In this document: piece after piece, positions 28,005-38,617 of the stretch
How the letters are laid out: every line of letters begins with the position of its first letter
Numbering within the stretch: the first letter of the stretch is position 1
NCBI GenBank assembly: GCA_015272395.1
Contig: JACYLQ010000037.1
Span: forward strand, 40,882 to 104,881
Length of the DNA stretch: 64,000 bases
Direction of reading: 5' to 3'
Source of the DNA: Calothrix sp. C42_A2020_038
Lineage (GTDB): Bacteria; Cyanobacteriota; Cyanobacteriia; Cyanobacteriales; Nostocaceae
Made by a program: the position numbers and the translations under genes
Notes under the pieces: generated by a model
What the model was told of the DNA's origin: nothing
Databases searched by the model: none
What the model saw: only the letters and a program-made list of their open reading frames with translations

Positions 28005-28934
28005 CTAACTTTTCACTCCTCTCTCTGTTAAAAAAGCGTCAAACATATATCTGTCAGGGAGTGATGTCTGGGCGCCTGGTCTGGTCGCAGCTATTGCACC
28101 TGCTGCGGTGCCCCAAGTCACACAACCGCGTAAAGGTAATTCTGCAACAATACCAGCGACAAGTCCACCATTAAATGCATCTCCCGCAGCAGTCGTGTCT
28201 ACTGCTTGTATAGGAAATGCAGGTATAAAAAAGTTTTCTTCACTGGTTGCACAATATACTCCTTTGGCACCAAGTTTGATAATGGCGCACTTGACACCAC
28301 GCTGTAAGAGTACCTGGGCTGCTTTTGCTGCTGACTCTTCACCGTCTACTGGAAAATTAACAAGTTGCCTTGCTTCGACTTCGTTAGGTGTAATTATATC
28401 TACTAACGAATACAGTTCATTCGGCACGTCAAATTGTACGGGAGCGGGGTCAAGAATGACTTTGACACCAGCATTATGTGCAGCTCTGGCAGCAGCGATG
28501 ACTGCTGCCATCGGGACTTCAAATTGTAACAACAACGCTTTTGCCCGTGGCAATAGATTCCTCAATCTTTCTACATCTTCATTATCTACCAGCCCATTGG
28601 CGCCTGGAATTACAATGATTTGATTTTCTCCTGCATCATCAACAATAATAACAGCAACACCAGAACTAGCAGTTGCTTCAATTGATACATTATCAGTTCG
28701 CACACCCGCAGCTTGTAGGCTATTTATGAGTTCGGCACCAAAACTATGGGCGCCGACACGTCCAACGATATACGTTGTTATCCCTAAACGGGCAACGGCA
28801 ACAGCTTGGTTAGCGCCTTTTCCACCTGGTACTTTAAAAAAATCGTGTCCCAGCAGCGTTTCGCCAGCGACGGGCAACCGAGGGGCTGTCGCGACTAAGT
28901 CGATATTAATGCTGCCGAAGACGATAACAGTCAT
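28005..28934 (-). CDS. rbsK: Ribokinase
   Basis: PGGKGANQAVAVARLG; DTTAAGDAFNGGLV. Confidence 0.92.
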   Translation of the reverse strand: MTVIVFGSINIDLVATAPRLPVAGETLLGHDFFKVPGGKGANQAVAVARLGITTYIVGRVGAHSFGAELINSLQAAGVRTDNVSIEATASSGVAVIIVDDAGENQIIVIPGANGLVDNEDVERLRNLLPRAKALLLQFEVPMAAVIAAARAAHNAGVKVILDPAPVQFDVPNELYSLVDIITPNEVEARQLVNFPVDGEESAAKAAQVLLQRGVKCAIIKLGAKGVYCATSEENFFIPAFPIQAVDTTAAGDAFNGGLVAGIVAELPLRGCVTWGTAAGAIAATRPGAQTSLPDRYMFDAFLTERGVKS

Positions 28935-29286
28935 AAAAGTATGATTTTCTAATTTTCAAATCATCAGGCATTATACTAACGGACACTTGCAACATAGCCA
29001 AATGCCTAAACACCCTCATTTTGCTCCAAAATATCCTTACCAAAGAAGTATAATTACTTAACTTTTAGTCTTTTTAATAACTTATTATTGATTTAACATC
29101 TCCCGTTGCTAGAAACAAGGGGATTCTAAACTGATGTTGCAGGGCGCGGCTTATAGCCGCACTTCGCAACGTTTACGATATGATTTGTTTAATCGCCTAA
29201 ATAAATCAATTCGTTGTAGCACTGGTTTCTACCCAACGAATCGCACTCAAAGATACCCTACCCACCTCGGCTAAGTTTAAACTTAG

Positions 29287-29592
29287 ATGTGTGGCTACTT
29301 TGTTATCGGTATCGCCTTTTTGATTGCAGGCACGGGAATGAAACATGAAGTGACATCAGTTAACACTCAAACCCCAAATATCGCTAATCAGCAAGATAAA
29401 TTACCACAAATTCAACCCACTGCTCAATCAAAAATCTAATTACTTTCAACTGGCGCAGAACCACGTCAAGAATTACGTCTAAAGCCAGTTGTCGGCATAA
29501 CTATGACTGTTAAATCATACAATGGCAAAGGTCAAGGACAAGCGCAGATGAACATGAATAAACTAATGTTATTAGTTCTAATGTATTATTAA
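29287..29592 (+). pseudogene. Decayed small-protein gene with in-frame TAA at 29437
   Basis: MCGYFVIGIAFLIAGTG...AQSKI*LLSTGAEPRQELRLKPVVGITMTVKSYNGKG... continuing in the same frame. Confidence 0.6.
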
Positions 29593-29605
29593 CTGCTACT
29601 TCACT

Positions 29606-29761
29606 ATGGGGAATGACTCCAGCGAATACCAAGAAAGAGACAACTATAAACCAGCAAATGTCAATCCAGATGAGTATGTAAGTCGAAGTAGAGGAAAATG
29701 CGGAGGAAGGATGCTAATATTTGTTTGAATCTTTTTCCTAGTATTTCTTGCCCTTATATAG
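29606..29761 (+). pseudogene. Possible small membrane protein gene with in-frame TGA at 29726
   Basis: MGNDSSEYQERDNYKPANVNPDEYVSRSRGKCGGRMLIFV*IFFLVFLALI*; the TGA splits a TM-like segment. Confidence 0.4.
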
Positions 29762-29858
29762 TTGAGCTTGGGTACTGAAATAGATAATATTTACGATTAT
29801 TAGTCCAAAACAATTTAACCAAAACACTAGTCCAAACTATCGAGGGAGGGGTGTTATT

Positions 29859-30236
29859 ATGTCCGACGTGGAAACTGATTCAACTCGTGAGGAGCGCATT
29901 AAGAACGAAATACTAGCTGATGCTGAAGACAAAGAAGACCGAGCAATGGGGTGGTATTATTACCTAGACGACTGCCTTAATTTTCCATTCAATGCCAAAT
30001 GGGCAAAAAAGGGGCGTAAAGGAACTGCACCAGAGAAAGAAGTCGAAGTCTTGGCAATGGCAACCGAGGAAGAGTGCTTACGCGACATGCTTGTGGAAGT
30101 AGTTGAAGTCGGTGGCAGCGATGAGGATGTAGATATCGCGCGTTTAACTGATTTAAAAGTGCTTAATGCTGATAGTGATACTCAGGAAGCGCTTGATGAT
30201 TGGTATTACTGGGTAAGGAAAGGTTATAAGTTCTAA
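29859..30236 (+). CDS. ccbP: CcbP-family calcium-binding protein
   Basis: REERIKNEILADAEDKEDRAMGWYYYLDDCLNFPFNAKW... acidic protein matching CcbP family pattern. Confidence 0.8.
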   Translation: MSDVETDSTREERIKNEILADAEDKEDRAMGWYYYLDDCLNFPFNAKWAKKGRKGTAPEKEVEVLAMATEEECLRDMLVEVVEVGGSDEDVDIARLTDLKVLNADSDTQEALDDWYYWVRKGYKF

Positions 30237-30255
30237 GTCCAATTAATTTAATTTT

Positions 30256-30283
30256 AAAACCCGGTTAAATAACCGGGTTTTTT
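30256..30283 (+). terminator. Rho-independent terminator of ccbP
   Basis: AAAACCCGGTT-AAAT-AACCGGGTTTTTT. Confidence 0.88.
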
Positions 30284-30351
30284 GTTGTCTATAATCCTAA
30301 GTTAAAATCAGAAATGATATAAGATATCAAGTGCTGATTAATTATGAAGTT

Positions 30352-31527
30352 ATGCCATTCAATATATTAAGTTTAGATGGGGGTGGAATTCGCGGAATAG
30401 TTGCAGCAAAAATGCTAACTATTATTGAACAAGAAATTAAACAGCCTTTGCATGAGTATTTTCAACTAATTGCTGGAACTTCTACTGGCTCTATATTAGC
30501 GGCAGCAATCGCTAGTGGGCGCCGTAGTGAAGAAATTGTAGATTTATATAAGCAGAAAAGCTCGATTATTTTTCCTTATAAAAGTCGTTTTTCAATCCAA
30601 CGTTTACCTTTAATTTTTAAACACGGGATATCTGCTCCCAAATATTCTGACACAGGTTTAATTAATATTTTACAAGGTGTTTTTGGAGATACAACACTTT
30701 TCGATATTGCTTCACCGCTTTTACTAATTATATCTTTTGATACTATCGAGCGTTCGCCTATCTTTTTTAAAAGCTGGCGCCAAGATAAAAGTTATGGAAA
30801 TGTTCCTTTATGGGAAGTTTGTGTTTGTTCTGCATCGGCGCCCACTTATTTTCCTGCCCATAAGCTTGACAAAAGAATAAATGGAACTGCACAAGGTGGC
30901 TACAGTGAAGTGATTATATTAGATGATAACGCCTCGTCAGTTGATAATATCTATAACAATATGCAAATTAGAATTATCGACGGTACAGGAAGCTTACAAA
31001 CGCGCACGATTAGGAAGTATTCAGGCTCATCTCACCAAGCAACAATATACCCATCCTGGGATACAATACCTGATAAAACTTCAGTTTATTCAATCAAATC
31101 AATTTATTCGGCAATTGATGGAGGAGTTGCAGCAAATAACCCCTCAAGTTGTGCTGTTGCCGAAGCCTTAAGACTAGGGTATGCAATTGAAGATATTCGC
31201 ATTCTGTCAATTGGAACTGGGGAACGCACGCGCGTAATACCCTTTGAAAAAGCTCAACATTGGGGTTTAATTCAATGGGCACAGCCATTAATTGGTGTAC
31301 TTTTTGATGGTTCATCGGAAATTTACCAGTATATAACTAAGCAAATTGCTCATCAACGTATACTACGGCTACAATTTAAACTCGATAGAGAATTGACAGG
31401 AAAGCGTCTGAGCGATGATATCGACGATGTAAGTCCAGAAAATATTAGTAACCTACTTGAAGCCGCACAAGTCTACATGCAGCAGCCTCATATACAAACT
31501 TCCTTACAAAAGTTTTTCAAAGAATAG
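30352..31527 (+). CDS. Patatin-like phospholipase
   Basis: LSLDGGGIRGIVAAKML (oxyanion), GTSTGS (Ser), DGGVAANNP (Asp). Confidence 0.92.
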   Translation: MPFNILSLDGGGIRGIVAAKMLTIIEQEIKQPLHEYFQLIAGTSTGSILAAAIASGRRSEEIVDLYKQKSSIIFPYKSRFSIQRLPLIFKHGISAPKYSDTGLINILQGVFGDTTLFDIASPLLLIISFDTIERSPIFFKSWRQDKSYGNVPLWEVCVCSASAPTYFPAHKLDKRINGTAQGGYSEVIILDDNASSVDNIYNNMQIRIIDGTGSLQTRTIRKYSGSSHQATIYPSWDTIPDKTSVYSIKSIYSAIDGGVAANNPSSCAVAEALRLGYAIEDIRILSIGTGERTRVIPFEKAQHWGLIQWAQPLIGVLFDGSSEIYQYITKQIAHQRILRLQFKLDRELTGKRLSDDIDDVSPENISNLLEAAQVYMQQPHIQTSLQKFFKE

Positions 31528-31621
31528 GCATCGCAAATGTTTGGACAACAGCTACTAAATGCACTGTCTGCTTCCGACATACCAGAAGTTGGGGAATTAG
31601 ATGAGCTTAAAATTAGTATTA

Positions 31622-34600
31622 CTATACTAATAATCGTAGGTGTGAACCCTGCTGGGTTTTGTTGACCTCGATACGTGCTTGAAAAGCTTCTTTGAGATGC
31701 GGCATGTGAGTTACTGTGAGGATACATGCAAAATCAGGAGCTATTGCATTTATTGCTGCGATTAGACGGTCGCACCCTTCTGCATCTTGTGTACCAAAAC
31801 CTTCGTCAACTATTAACATCTGTAGTGCTGCTCCCGCGCGTTGTGCTAATAATTTTGCCAGTGCCAGCCGGATTGCAAAGTTAATTCTAAATGCCTCACC
31901 ACCTGAGTATGTTTCATACGCGCGCGTTCCTTTAGCATCGGCAATAAGAATATCTAGTGTGTCTATTAACTTGGCATTTTTCTTAGTAGCTTTGCCGTTA
32001 CGTCCGTATCTCTGTGTCACAAATTGTATATGTAACTGATTTGCACTTAAACGTGCAAGTAATTGATTTGTCTCGGCTTCGAGCTGAGGTAATACATTCT
32101 CAATCATTAAAGCTTGAATACCATTTTTACCAAAAGCTTGCGCTAATTCCTGATAAACACGATGCTGGCTACGAGATTCTTGCAGCAACTGTTGTTGCTC
32201 TGTGTACTGAATTTGTAGGGTATCTAAATACTGTGCTTGTTGTTCAAGTCGTCCTAAATATCCAAGTTGTTCGTCAAGTTGACGGCGCCGGCTAGCTAAC
32301 TGTGCTTCTAAAACTTGTATCTGAGAACTCGGATTCGCGGTTTGTTGTAGCTGCTCAATAATAGCTTCAATTTGTGTTGTTAACTTCTGACGCTCAATTT
32401 CACGCTCTGAAACAGCAATATTCAAATCATTTAATCGTGTTTTTAGAGTTGGATATACCTGCTGGGCATTATTTAACTCTTGATAACGTATGTGCCAAGC
32501 TTGTGCAGTGCGTAATGCAATGCGGATATTATTATGTTCGGTAGTGTCGTAACCAATATCAGCTATATATTCATCCAACGCTGCTATTTCTTTTGCACAT
32601 TCAGATTCTACAGCTTCTAACTCGATTCTCCGTTCTAAATCGGTTATTTGGGTTTCTAGTTCTGGTTTACGCTGATCGATTTGTGCTTGACGCTTGGCTG
32701 CATCTTTAATTTGCCCTTGTTTTATTTCTGCCCAACGCCATCTTTCAACTTCGTTACGAGCTAAAGCATGGTCTTGCTCATCATAATTCAAAGATTGCAG
32801 GTATTCATCAAGGCGCCGTAATTCTTCCTGTTGTTCGGGAGCATAATCTCCCAAATCTAAAGCACGTTCTAATTTTTCTTTTTCAGCAGCAATATGTTGG
32901 AGTTGCATCTCGGCATCGTTACTAGACTCTAACTGTGCTGCTAATTGACCTCTCTGCTCACGCAAAGCATCACTTTGAGATAATTTTTGCGAAATATCCC
33001 GGTACTCCTGCCTCAAAACCTGGATTTCACGGTCTGAAACAGCCATTTGTTCACGAAACACCCACAACTGTCCTTCAGTATCTTTGTACTCAGCTTCCGT
33101 TTTACTTACAACGCGCTCCCAGTGATGCTCATCCAAAGGACGCTCACACAACGGACAAATTGCATTCGGTGTTTTTAACATTTGTAATTTCTGTTCCAGT
33201 TCGCCTAAAAGCCGCTCGTACTCACGCTGCTGTGCTTGTAAACGCTCGATAAAGTGGCGCCGTTCTTGACCTTTTTCTTGGACTCGTTGCAAATAAACTC
33301 GTGTTTTTTCAAGTTCTTCTATTTGCGTTGCCACTGCTAAAACTGCCTGTTGAATTTGTGGTTGGCGCCGACTAGCGCGCTGTAATTGGTTCTCAGTACT
33401 TTGAAGTTGTTCAACACGAGCTACCAAACTTGCATGAATTTTATCAAGATGACTTTGCAACTGCTGACGCTGCCGTAGTACGGGTGTAACACGCATTTGT
33501 AAGTCATCAAGATGCATCAAACGTTGACGCGAGTGAGTAAGTTTTTCTAAGGCCACCTCAACTTCGCTCGACTTGGCAAGGGTTTGTTGATTATCACGTT
33601 CTTGCTGCTGCAAAGCTTCTAATTGTGCTTGTGCTTGTTGTAACTGACGCTCAAGAGCATGAATTTGTTTGTTAAGCTGTTGCTGTTTGGCACTACGCTG
33701 CTGCTGTACACGAGTTAATTCTTGAAATTTTGCTGCTTCTGCTTCTTCTTTGATTTGCAAATTTTGGTAATGCTGATAGCCGGCTTTAATTTCATTTTCT
33801 CGTTTTAATAATTCTTCTAACTTTGCAAGTTCAGCGTTAACTCTCAAACGGTCTTTTTCTAAACGCTCGCAGTCTTGGGTTAAATTGGCGAATGAACAAC
33901 GTGCGAAGCTAAGTCGTTCTTCCCAAGATTTGCGCTGGTGTTCAATAACTTGCAAGCTTTGTAATTGAACAGTGTCAAACTGTTGCTGTTGCTGAAGTTG
34001 ATTATATTCAGCTTCTAAAGATAAACGCTGCTCTTGAATGCTGTCACGTTGAAGCAGATGAGCTTTAATTGTATCAATTGCTCGTTCTATCTCTTCTGAG
34101 CGAGCTTTTGACTGACGAGATAATTCCTTGGCTCGCTCCTCTAATTCATCATATTGATTAAGTTTTAATAATTCCGCTAATATTTCTTTACGTTCTGCTG
34201 GACGCTTAAGCATGAACTCATCTGCACGCCCTTGTCGAAGATAAGCCGAATTGATAAAAGTATCGTAGTCGAGCTTGATATGCGAATGGATTAAATCCTG
34301 TGTTGCCCTGACTCCTTTACCAGTTAAAGCTTTAAAACCAGATGGGGTTTCGATCTGAAATTCCAATACGCCTGTACCACCTCGATTCCGGGTTCTGATT
34401 ACCCGATAAATTTGCTGATTTGCTTTAAAGACAAAATCGACTCGTACATCTTTGCTGCCAGTATGGATAACATCATCTTCCGATGCGGCTCGACTTTCAC
34501 CCCAAATAGCCCAGGTAATTGCTTCTAGTAGTGAAGACTTGCCGGCGCCATTTGAGCCGCAAATACATGCTGTGTGCAATCCCTGGAAATCCAGTCTTGC

Positions 34601-34648
34601 TTCACGATACGAGAGAAAATTTTTGATAGTAAGCTGTAATGGAATCAT
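31622..34648 (-). CDS. sbcC: SbcC/Rad50-like exonuclease subunit (AAA family ATPase)
   Basis: MIPLQLTIKNFLSYREA...CGSNGAGKSSLLEAITWAIWG; coiled coils around CPLC zinc hook; YSGGEAFRINFAIRLAL. Confidence 0.92.
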   Translation of the reverse strand: MIPLQLTIKNFLSYREARLDFQGLHTACICGSNGAGKSSLLEAITWAIWGESRAASEDDVIHTGSKDVRVDFVFKANQQIYRVIRTRNRGGTGVLEFQIETPSGFKALTGKGVRATQDLIHSHIKLDYDTFINSAYLRQGRADEFMLKRPAERKEILAELLKLNQYDELEERAKELSRQSKARSEEIERAIDTIKAHLLQRDSIQEQRLSLEAEYNQLQQQQQFDTVQLQSLQVIEHQRKSWEERLSFARCSFANLTQDCERLEKDRLRVNAELAKLEELLKRENEIKAGYQHYQNLQIKEEAEAAKFQELTRVQQQRSAKQQQLNKQIHALERQLQQAQAQLEALQQQERDNQQTLAKSSEVEVALEKLTHSRQRLMHLDDLQMRVTPVLRQRQQLQSHLDKIHASLVARVEQLQSTENQLQRASRRQPQIQQAVLAVATQIEELEKTRVYLQRVQEKGQERRHFIERLQAQQREYERLLGELEQKLQMLKTPNAICPLCERPLDEHHWERVVSKTEAEYKDTEGQLWVFREQMAVSDREIQVLRQEYRDISQKLSQSDALREQRGQLAAQLESSNDAEMQLQHIAAEKEKLERALDLGDYAPEQQEELRRLDEYLQSLNYDEQDHALARNEVERWRWAEIKQGQIKDAAKRQAQIDQRKPELETQITDLERRIELEAVESECAKEIAALDEYIADIGYDTTEHNNIRIALRTAQAWHIRYQELNNAQQVYPTLKTRLNDLNIAVSEREIERQKLTTQIEAIIEQLQQTANPSSQIQVLEAQLASRRRQLDEQLGYLGRLEQQAQYLDTLQIQYTEQQQLLQESRSQHRVYQELAQAFGKNGIQALMIENVLPQLEAETNQLLARLSANQLHIQFVTQRYGRNGKATKKNAKLIDTLDILIADAKGTRAYETYSGGEAFRINFAIRLALAKLLAQRAGAALQMLIVDEGFGTQDAEGCDRLIAAINAIAPDFACILTVTHMPHLKEAFQARIEVNKTQQGSHLRLLV

Positions 34649-34934
34649 CGAGGTTTTGAGAAGTCAAGCTTTTTGTTTTTAATATATAAGAACAAATATA
34701 CGTATGTTGTTAGTGTAACTATCTCTAATCGATGTTTCTAGTCTTAAAGACCTCTATTTTACAATTGTTTACAATTTAATTTAAATTTAACTAAGCTAAC
34801 TATTCTTATTAAACAAAAAGTTTTGCTTTGAGGAGACAAAAATAATTTTTGAATAGACCTGGTGCTTCTTCCGTTGGTTTCAGCATCAGCGCTCAAATCT
34901 TGTAGATTAGCATTCTACACTTGTTTAGAGTGAT

Positions 34935-36275
34935 TTATAATCCAGCAGATTGATACAATTGTCTGACTATAGCCAAAATATTGGCGCCGTAGTTTCTATC
35001 AGGTGACCAGCGGCCCGATAATTGTTCAACTATTGGAGCAACTCCCCTTGTCACAAAACGAAATCTTGGGTCAACCACTTCTTGCGATAACGGATCGGAG
35101 CTAGCATAAGCTTTGAGATGTTGAATATGTGCCCGAACACCAATACGTGCGCTTTCAAAGGTTGCAGTTTCCGAACCACCACCGACTGTACCGAGACCAG
35201 CAAAGTTATTTTGTTCTGGCTTGATATTTTTAGTAAAGCGCAGGTAATTAGTTTCTAAACACATTTGAGAAAAGGCAATGTCATGGTTTACACCTTCGAT
35301 TGCTGCTTCTTCGATGTAAAGTTTCGGAATATCAGGAAATTGAATGGAACCAGGTTCGTTGTTATTTCGCAGAAAGATGTGTAGCTGCACTTCCTTTGTT
35401 CTGCCATTTGACATAATTTCGTTGATGGTGGGGGTTTTTGCGGCTGATTTTAAGTTAAGTGTACGTGTTGTGCTGTCCCATCCAACCGAAACACCTAAAT
35501 CTCGTAGGTCATTAGCTTTGGCGTAAACTACCTGTCGATAGCTAATTCGATGAACTTTTGGTGCGTTAGATAAATCAATTTGTAATTGGTCGGCTAAATT
35601 GATTGGAATATAAGAATTACCATTAACTAAAATTCCTTTGTCCGGATAATTTTTACCATCAATACTTATATTGATAGATGGGTAGTTTGGTTCGCTTGGG
35701 GCTGAACTTGGGTCAATCACACGACTCCATGATATTAAACCATCAGCAATACCCAAAGCGAAATCACGGCGCCGACTTTGCAATAATCTTCGATCTTCAG
35801 GACTAGTGAGGAATCCAACCTGCATCTGTAGTGCTGGAATTGATGTTTGACGACAAAATGGAACACTTCCTAAACCAGCGCTTGTATCTGGTCTTACACC
35901 ACGATTTGGTAATTGAGGAACACGTTGTAGTAAGTTTAATAGTAATAGTTCTGCATTTTTCTTGCGCTCTTCGTTATTTGCAATGTAAAAGACGCTTGCA
36001 CCACGCACCGAAGGATTTGGTGCTGCATCAGTTTGAATTTCTAAGGCAACATCAAGCCTAACCGCGCGGGCATTAATCCAGTTAATAGTTCCTCTAGCAC
36101 TCAAATCATCAGGAACCGCTAAAACTTGCCAATTTCGCGCCTGCAACTCAGAAACTATCAAATCCCGCAGTAAAATCATTTCGCGCGCTTCCGTTGTACC
36201 TCCTGCAATAGTACCTGGGTCAATTCTTCCGTTCTCTCTACCTCCGCGCGCTGCTGAAATAAATATACGTCCCAT
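34935..36275 (-). CDS. N-acetylmuramoyl-L-alanine amidase with C-terminal glucosaminidase-like domain; resembles hormogonium tapered-terminus protein TftA
   Basis: MGRIFISAARGGRENGRIDPGTIAGGTTEAREMILLRDLIV..., middle copper-amine-oxidase-N-like segment, C-terminal CLETNYLRF...QNNFAGLG. Confidence 0.75.
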   Translation of the reverse strand: MGRIFISAARGGRENGRIDPGTIAGGTTEAREMILLRDLIVSELQARNWQVLAVPDDLSARGTINWINARAVRLDVALEIQTDAAPNPSVRGASVFYIANNEERKKNAELLLLNLLQRVPQLPNRGVRPDTSAGLGSVPFCRQTSIPALQMQVGFLTSPEDRRLLQSRRRDFALGIADGLISWSRVIDPSSAPSEPNYPSINISIDGKNYPDKGILVNGNSYIPINLADQLQIDLSNAPKVHRISYRQVVYAKANDLRDLGVSVGWDSTTRTLNLKSAAKTPTINEIMSNGRTKEVQLHIFLRNNNEPGSIQFPDIPKLYIEEAAIEGVNHDIAFSQMCLETNYLRFTKNIKPEQNNFAGLGTVGGGSETATFESARIGVRAHIQHLKAYASSDPLSQEVVDPRFRFVTRGVAPIVEQLSGRWSPDRNYGANILAIVRQLYQSAGL

Positions 36276-36450
36276 TTTTCAGTATTTCCTTTGCTAAAAT
36301 TTTAGATGCAAGCGAATTAAGTTATATCATTCTTGAGTACTGAGTGTTCTAACTTCACTGCCTGTAAGATGCAATCAATTTAAGAATTTTGTAAGGTATG
36401 TGACGCTATTGGATTACTAATTTGTTTTAAGCACTCTATTCCTTACTTCT

Positions 36451-38388
36451 ATGCAAATCCCCCGCTTACACCCCGATACAATAGAGGAAGTCAAACAAAA
36501 AGCCGATATATATGATGTCGTTTCTGAATACGTTGTTTTACGTAAGCGTGGCAAGGATTATGTCGGTTTATGTCCATTCCATGATGAAAAAAGCCCTAGC
36601 TTCACTGTTAGTCAGACTAAACAGTTATACTATTGTTTTGGGTGTCAGGCGGCAGGAAACCCAATCAAGTTCTTGATGGAATTGCAAAAGCGCTCTTTTT
36701 CAGAGGTAGTTTTAGACCTCGCGCGTAGATACCAGGTTTCGGTACAAACGCTTGCACCCGAACAAAGACAAGAATTAGAGCGTCAAATTTCACTGCGCGA
36801 GCAGTTATATCAAGTTTTAGCAACTACAGCGCAATTCTATCAACATGCGCTAAAGAATTTCGGGCACAGTGCCTTGGAATATTTACGTGATAAACGTAGA
36901 TTAAAGGATGAAATAATCCAGCAATTTGGTTTGGGATATGCACCACAAGGGTGGGAGACTTTATATAGGTACTTGGTAGAAGACAAACGCTATCCTGTAC
37001 AGTTAGTTGAAAAAGCGGGTTTGATAAAACCTCGCAAAGAAGGAAACGGGTATTACGATGTATTTCGTGACAGAATAATGATTCCCATCCGCGATGTCAT
37101 GGGTCGCGTTATTGCTTTTGGTGGTAGAACAATGGGGGATGAACAGCCAAAGTATCTCAACTCCCCAGAAACAGAATTATTTAGTAAGGGTAAAAACTTA
37201 TTTGCACTCGACGCAGCTAAAAATGGCATATCTCAGTTTAACCAAGCTGTTGTTGTCGAAGGATATTTTGACGCAATTGCCCTTCATGCTGCTGGTATTA
37301 ATAACGCGGTAGCATCGCTTGGAACTGCACTTAGTATTGAACAAGTCAAGTTAGCACTGCGTTATTGTGAGTCTAAACAACTAGTTCTCAACTTTGATGC
37401 AGACAATGCTGGCACTAATGCTGCTGAACGAGCTATAGGTGAAATTGCCGATTTAGCTTATAAAGGTGAAGTTCAACTGAAAATTCTTAATATTCCTGAC
37501 GGTAAAGATGCAGATGAATACTTGTATTCCCACACCAGCCAAGAATACCAGCAATTACTTGCGACGGCGCCGCTTTGGCTGAACTGGCAAATTAATCAAA
37601 TCATTAAAGGTAAAGACCTTAAACAAGCAACAGATTTTCAACAAGCTTCGCAGCAAATAGTTAAATTACTCAAAAATATACAAAATCAGGATACTCTTAC
37701 ATATTATGTTTCTTACTGTGCCGACATCCTAAGTTTAGGGAACAGTCAATTAGTACCTTTAAGAATCGAAAATCTCTTAACACAAATAGCACCGCAAACA
37801 GCTAATTGGGCGCCTCGACACTCAATGAGTAATAGAGACGTGATACCAAAGACTATGCCCGCAGGGCTATTTAATCCCCCTCCTACACCTTCTAAAGCAA
37901 CTAGTTTACTCGAACGAGCAGAAGCTTTATTACTACGAATTTTTCTACATTGTCCAGGGCAACGTCAGTATATACTAAACATTCTTGATCAACACGATTT
38001 ACAATTTAGCCTTTCACACCACCGTTTTCTATGGCAAAAAATCTTAGAGGAAATATCAGATGAATTTAATTTAAATGTAGTATCAAAATTACAAAATATC
38101 TGCCTTGAATACCCTGAAGAAACAGCTTTGGTTTCGCATTTATTTCATCTTACAGAACAGACAAAAGCAGAAATTCAACGAGCAGTCCAAGTAATTCATA
38201 CAGCTATTACCTGCATGGAAATTGTCATGTGTGAGAAGCGTTTACAGCATTTTAAGGAGCTTTGGCAGGAAACTGACCCAGAGATAGACCGTGAAAAGCA
38301 TGATTATTATTATCAAGCATTTTTTGAAGAGAAGCTGAAGCTACAAAATTTGGATAAACAGCGGCAATTTTCAATTATTGATTTATGA
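36451..38388 (+). CDS. dnaG: DNA primase
   Basis: YVVLRKRGKDYVGLCPFHDEKSPSFTVSQTKQLYYCFGC; VVVEGYFDAIAL toprim. Confidence 0.95.
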   Translation: MQIPRLHPDTIEEVKQKADIYDVVSEYVVLRKRGKDYVGLCPFHDEKSPSFTVSQTKQLYYCFGCQAAGNPIKFLMELQKRSFSEVVLDLARRYQVSVQTLAPEQRQELERQISLREQLYQVLATTAQFYQHALKNFGHSALEYLRDKRRLKDEIIQQFGLGYAPQGWETLYRYLVEDKRYPVQLVEKAGLIKPRKEGNGYYDVFRDRIMIPIRDVMGRVIAFGGRTMGDEQPKYLNSPETELFSKGKNLFALDAAKNGISQFNQAVVVEGYFDAIALHAAGINNAVASLGTALSIEQVKLALRYCESKQLVLNFDADNAGTNAAERAIGEIADLAYKGEVQLKILNIPDGKDADEYLYSHTSQEYQQLLATAPLWLNWQINQIIKGKDLKQATDFQQASQQIVKLLKNIQNQDTLTYYVSYCADILSLGNSQLVPLRIENLLTQIAPQTANWAPRHSMSNRDVIPKTMPAGLFNPPPTPSKATSLLERAEALLLRIFLHCPGQRQYILNILDQHDLQFSLSHHRFLWQKILEEISDEFNLNVVSKLQNICLEYPEETALVSHLFHLTEQTKAEIQRAVQVIHTAITCMEIVMCEKRLQHFKELWQETDPEIDREKHDYYYQAFFEEKLKLQNLDKQRQFSIIDL

Positions 38389-38594
38389 CTTTAGCGGCTA
38401 GAGTCCCTTGGAACAAAACGACATTTAGACCTGCTGAAACTAGTGTATCTCCTTTAAAGTCTTCATTACTGCTTGCAGAAGTTGATGCACACGTACTATT
38501 AACCCGGAGGATATCCGAACCAAAAATAAAAACCATAAAACCAGCTAGTAAAGTATGTCATGAACAGTACAAAAAACAGTACAATCCCACGTGA
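38385..38594 (+). CDS. Short ORF overlapping dnaG stop (ATGA)
   Basis: 69 aa ORF with 4-nt overlap; no recognised domain. Confidence 0.3.
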   Translation: MTLAARVPWNKTTFRPAETSVSPLKSSLLLAEVDAHVLLTRRISEPKIKTIKPASKVCHEQYKKQYNPT

Positions 38595-38617
38595 TTATTA
38601 AGAGTAAAAATGTAAAA

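Noticed and set aside
31537-31665. 42-codon ORF MFGQQLLNALSASDIPEVGELDELKISITIL... after the patatin gene
   Set aside because: Start looks protein-like but it runs into the sbcC 3' end and stops; could be a truncated gene, too short to support.
30352-34648. Patatin phospholipase next to an SbcC-like ATPase as a possible defence pair
   Set aside because: Genes are convergent, no nucleotidyltransferase or sensor is nearby, and both families are common housekeeping genes in cyanobacteria.
36330-36350. LexA-like box (agtactgagtgttct) upstream of dnaG
   Set aside because: Half-site spacing is off by one from the cyanobacterial LexA consensus I know.
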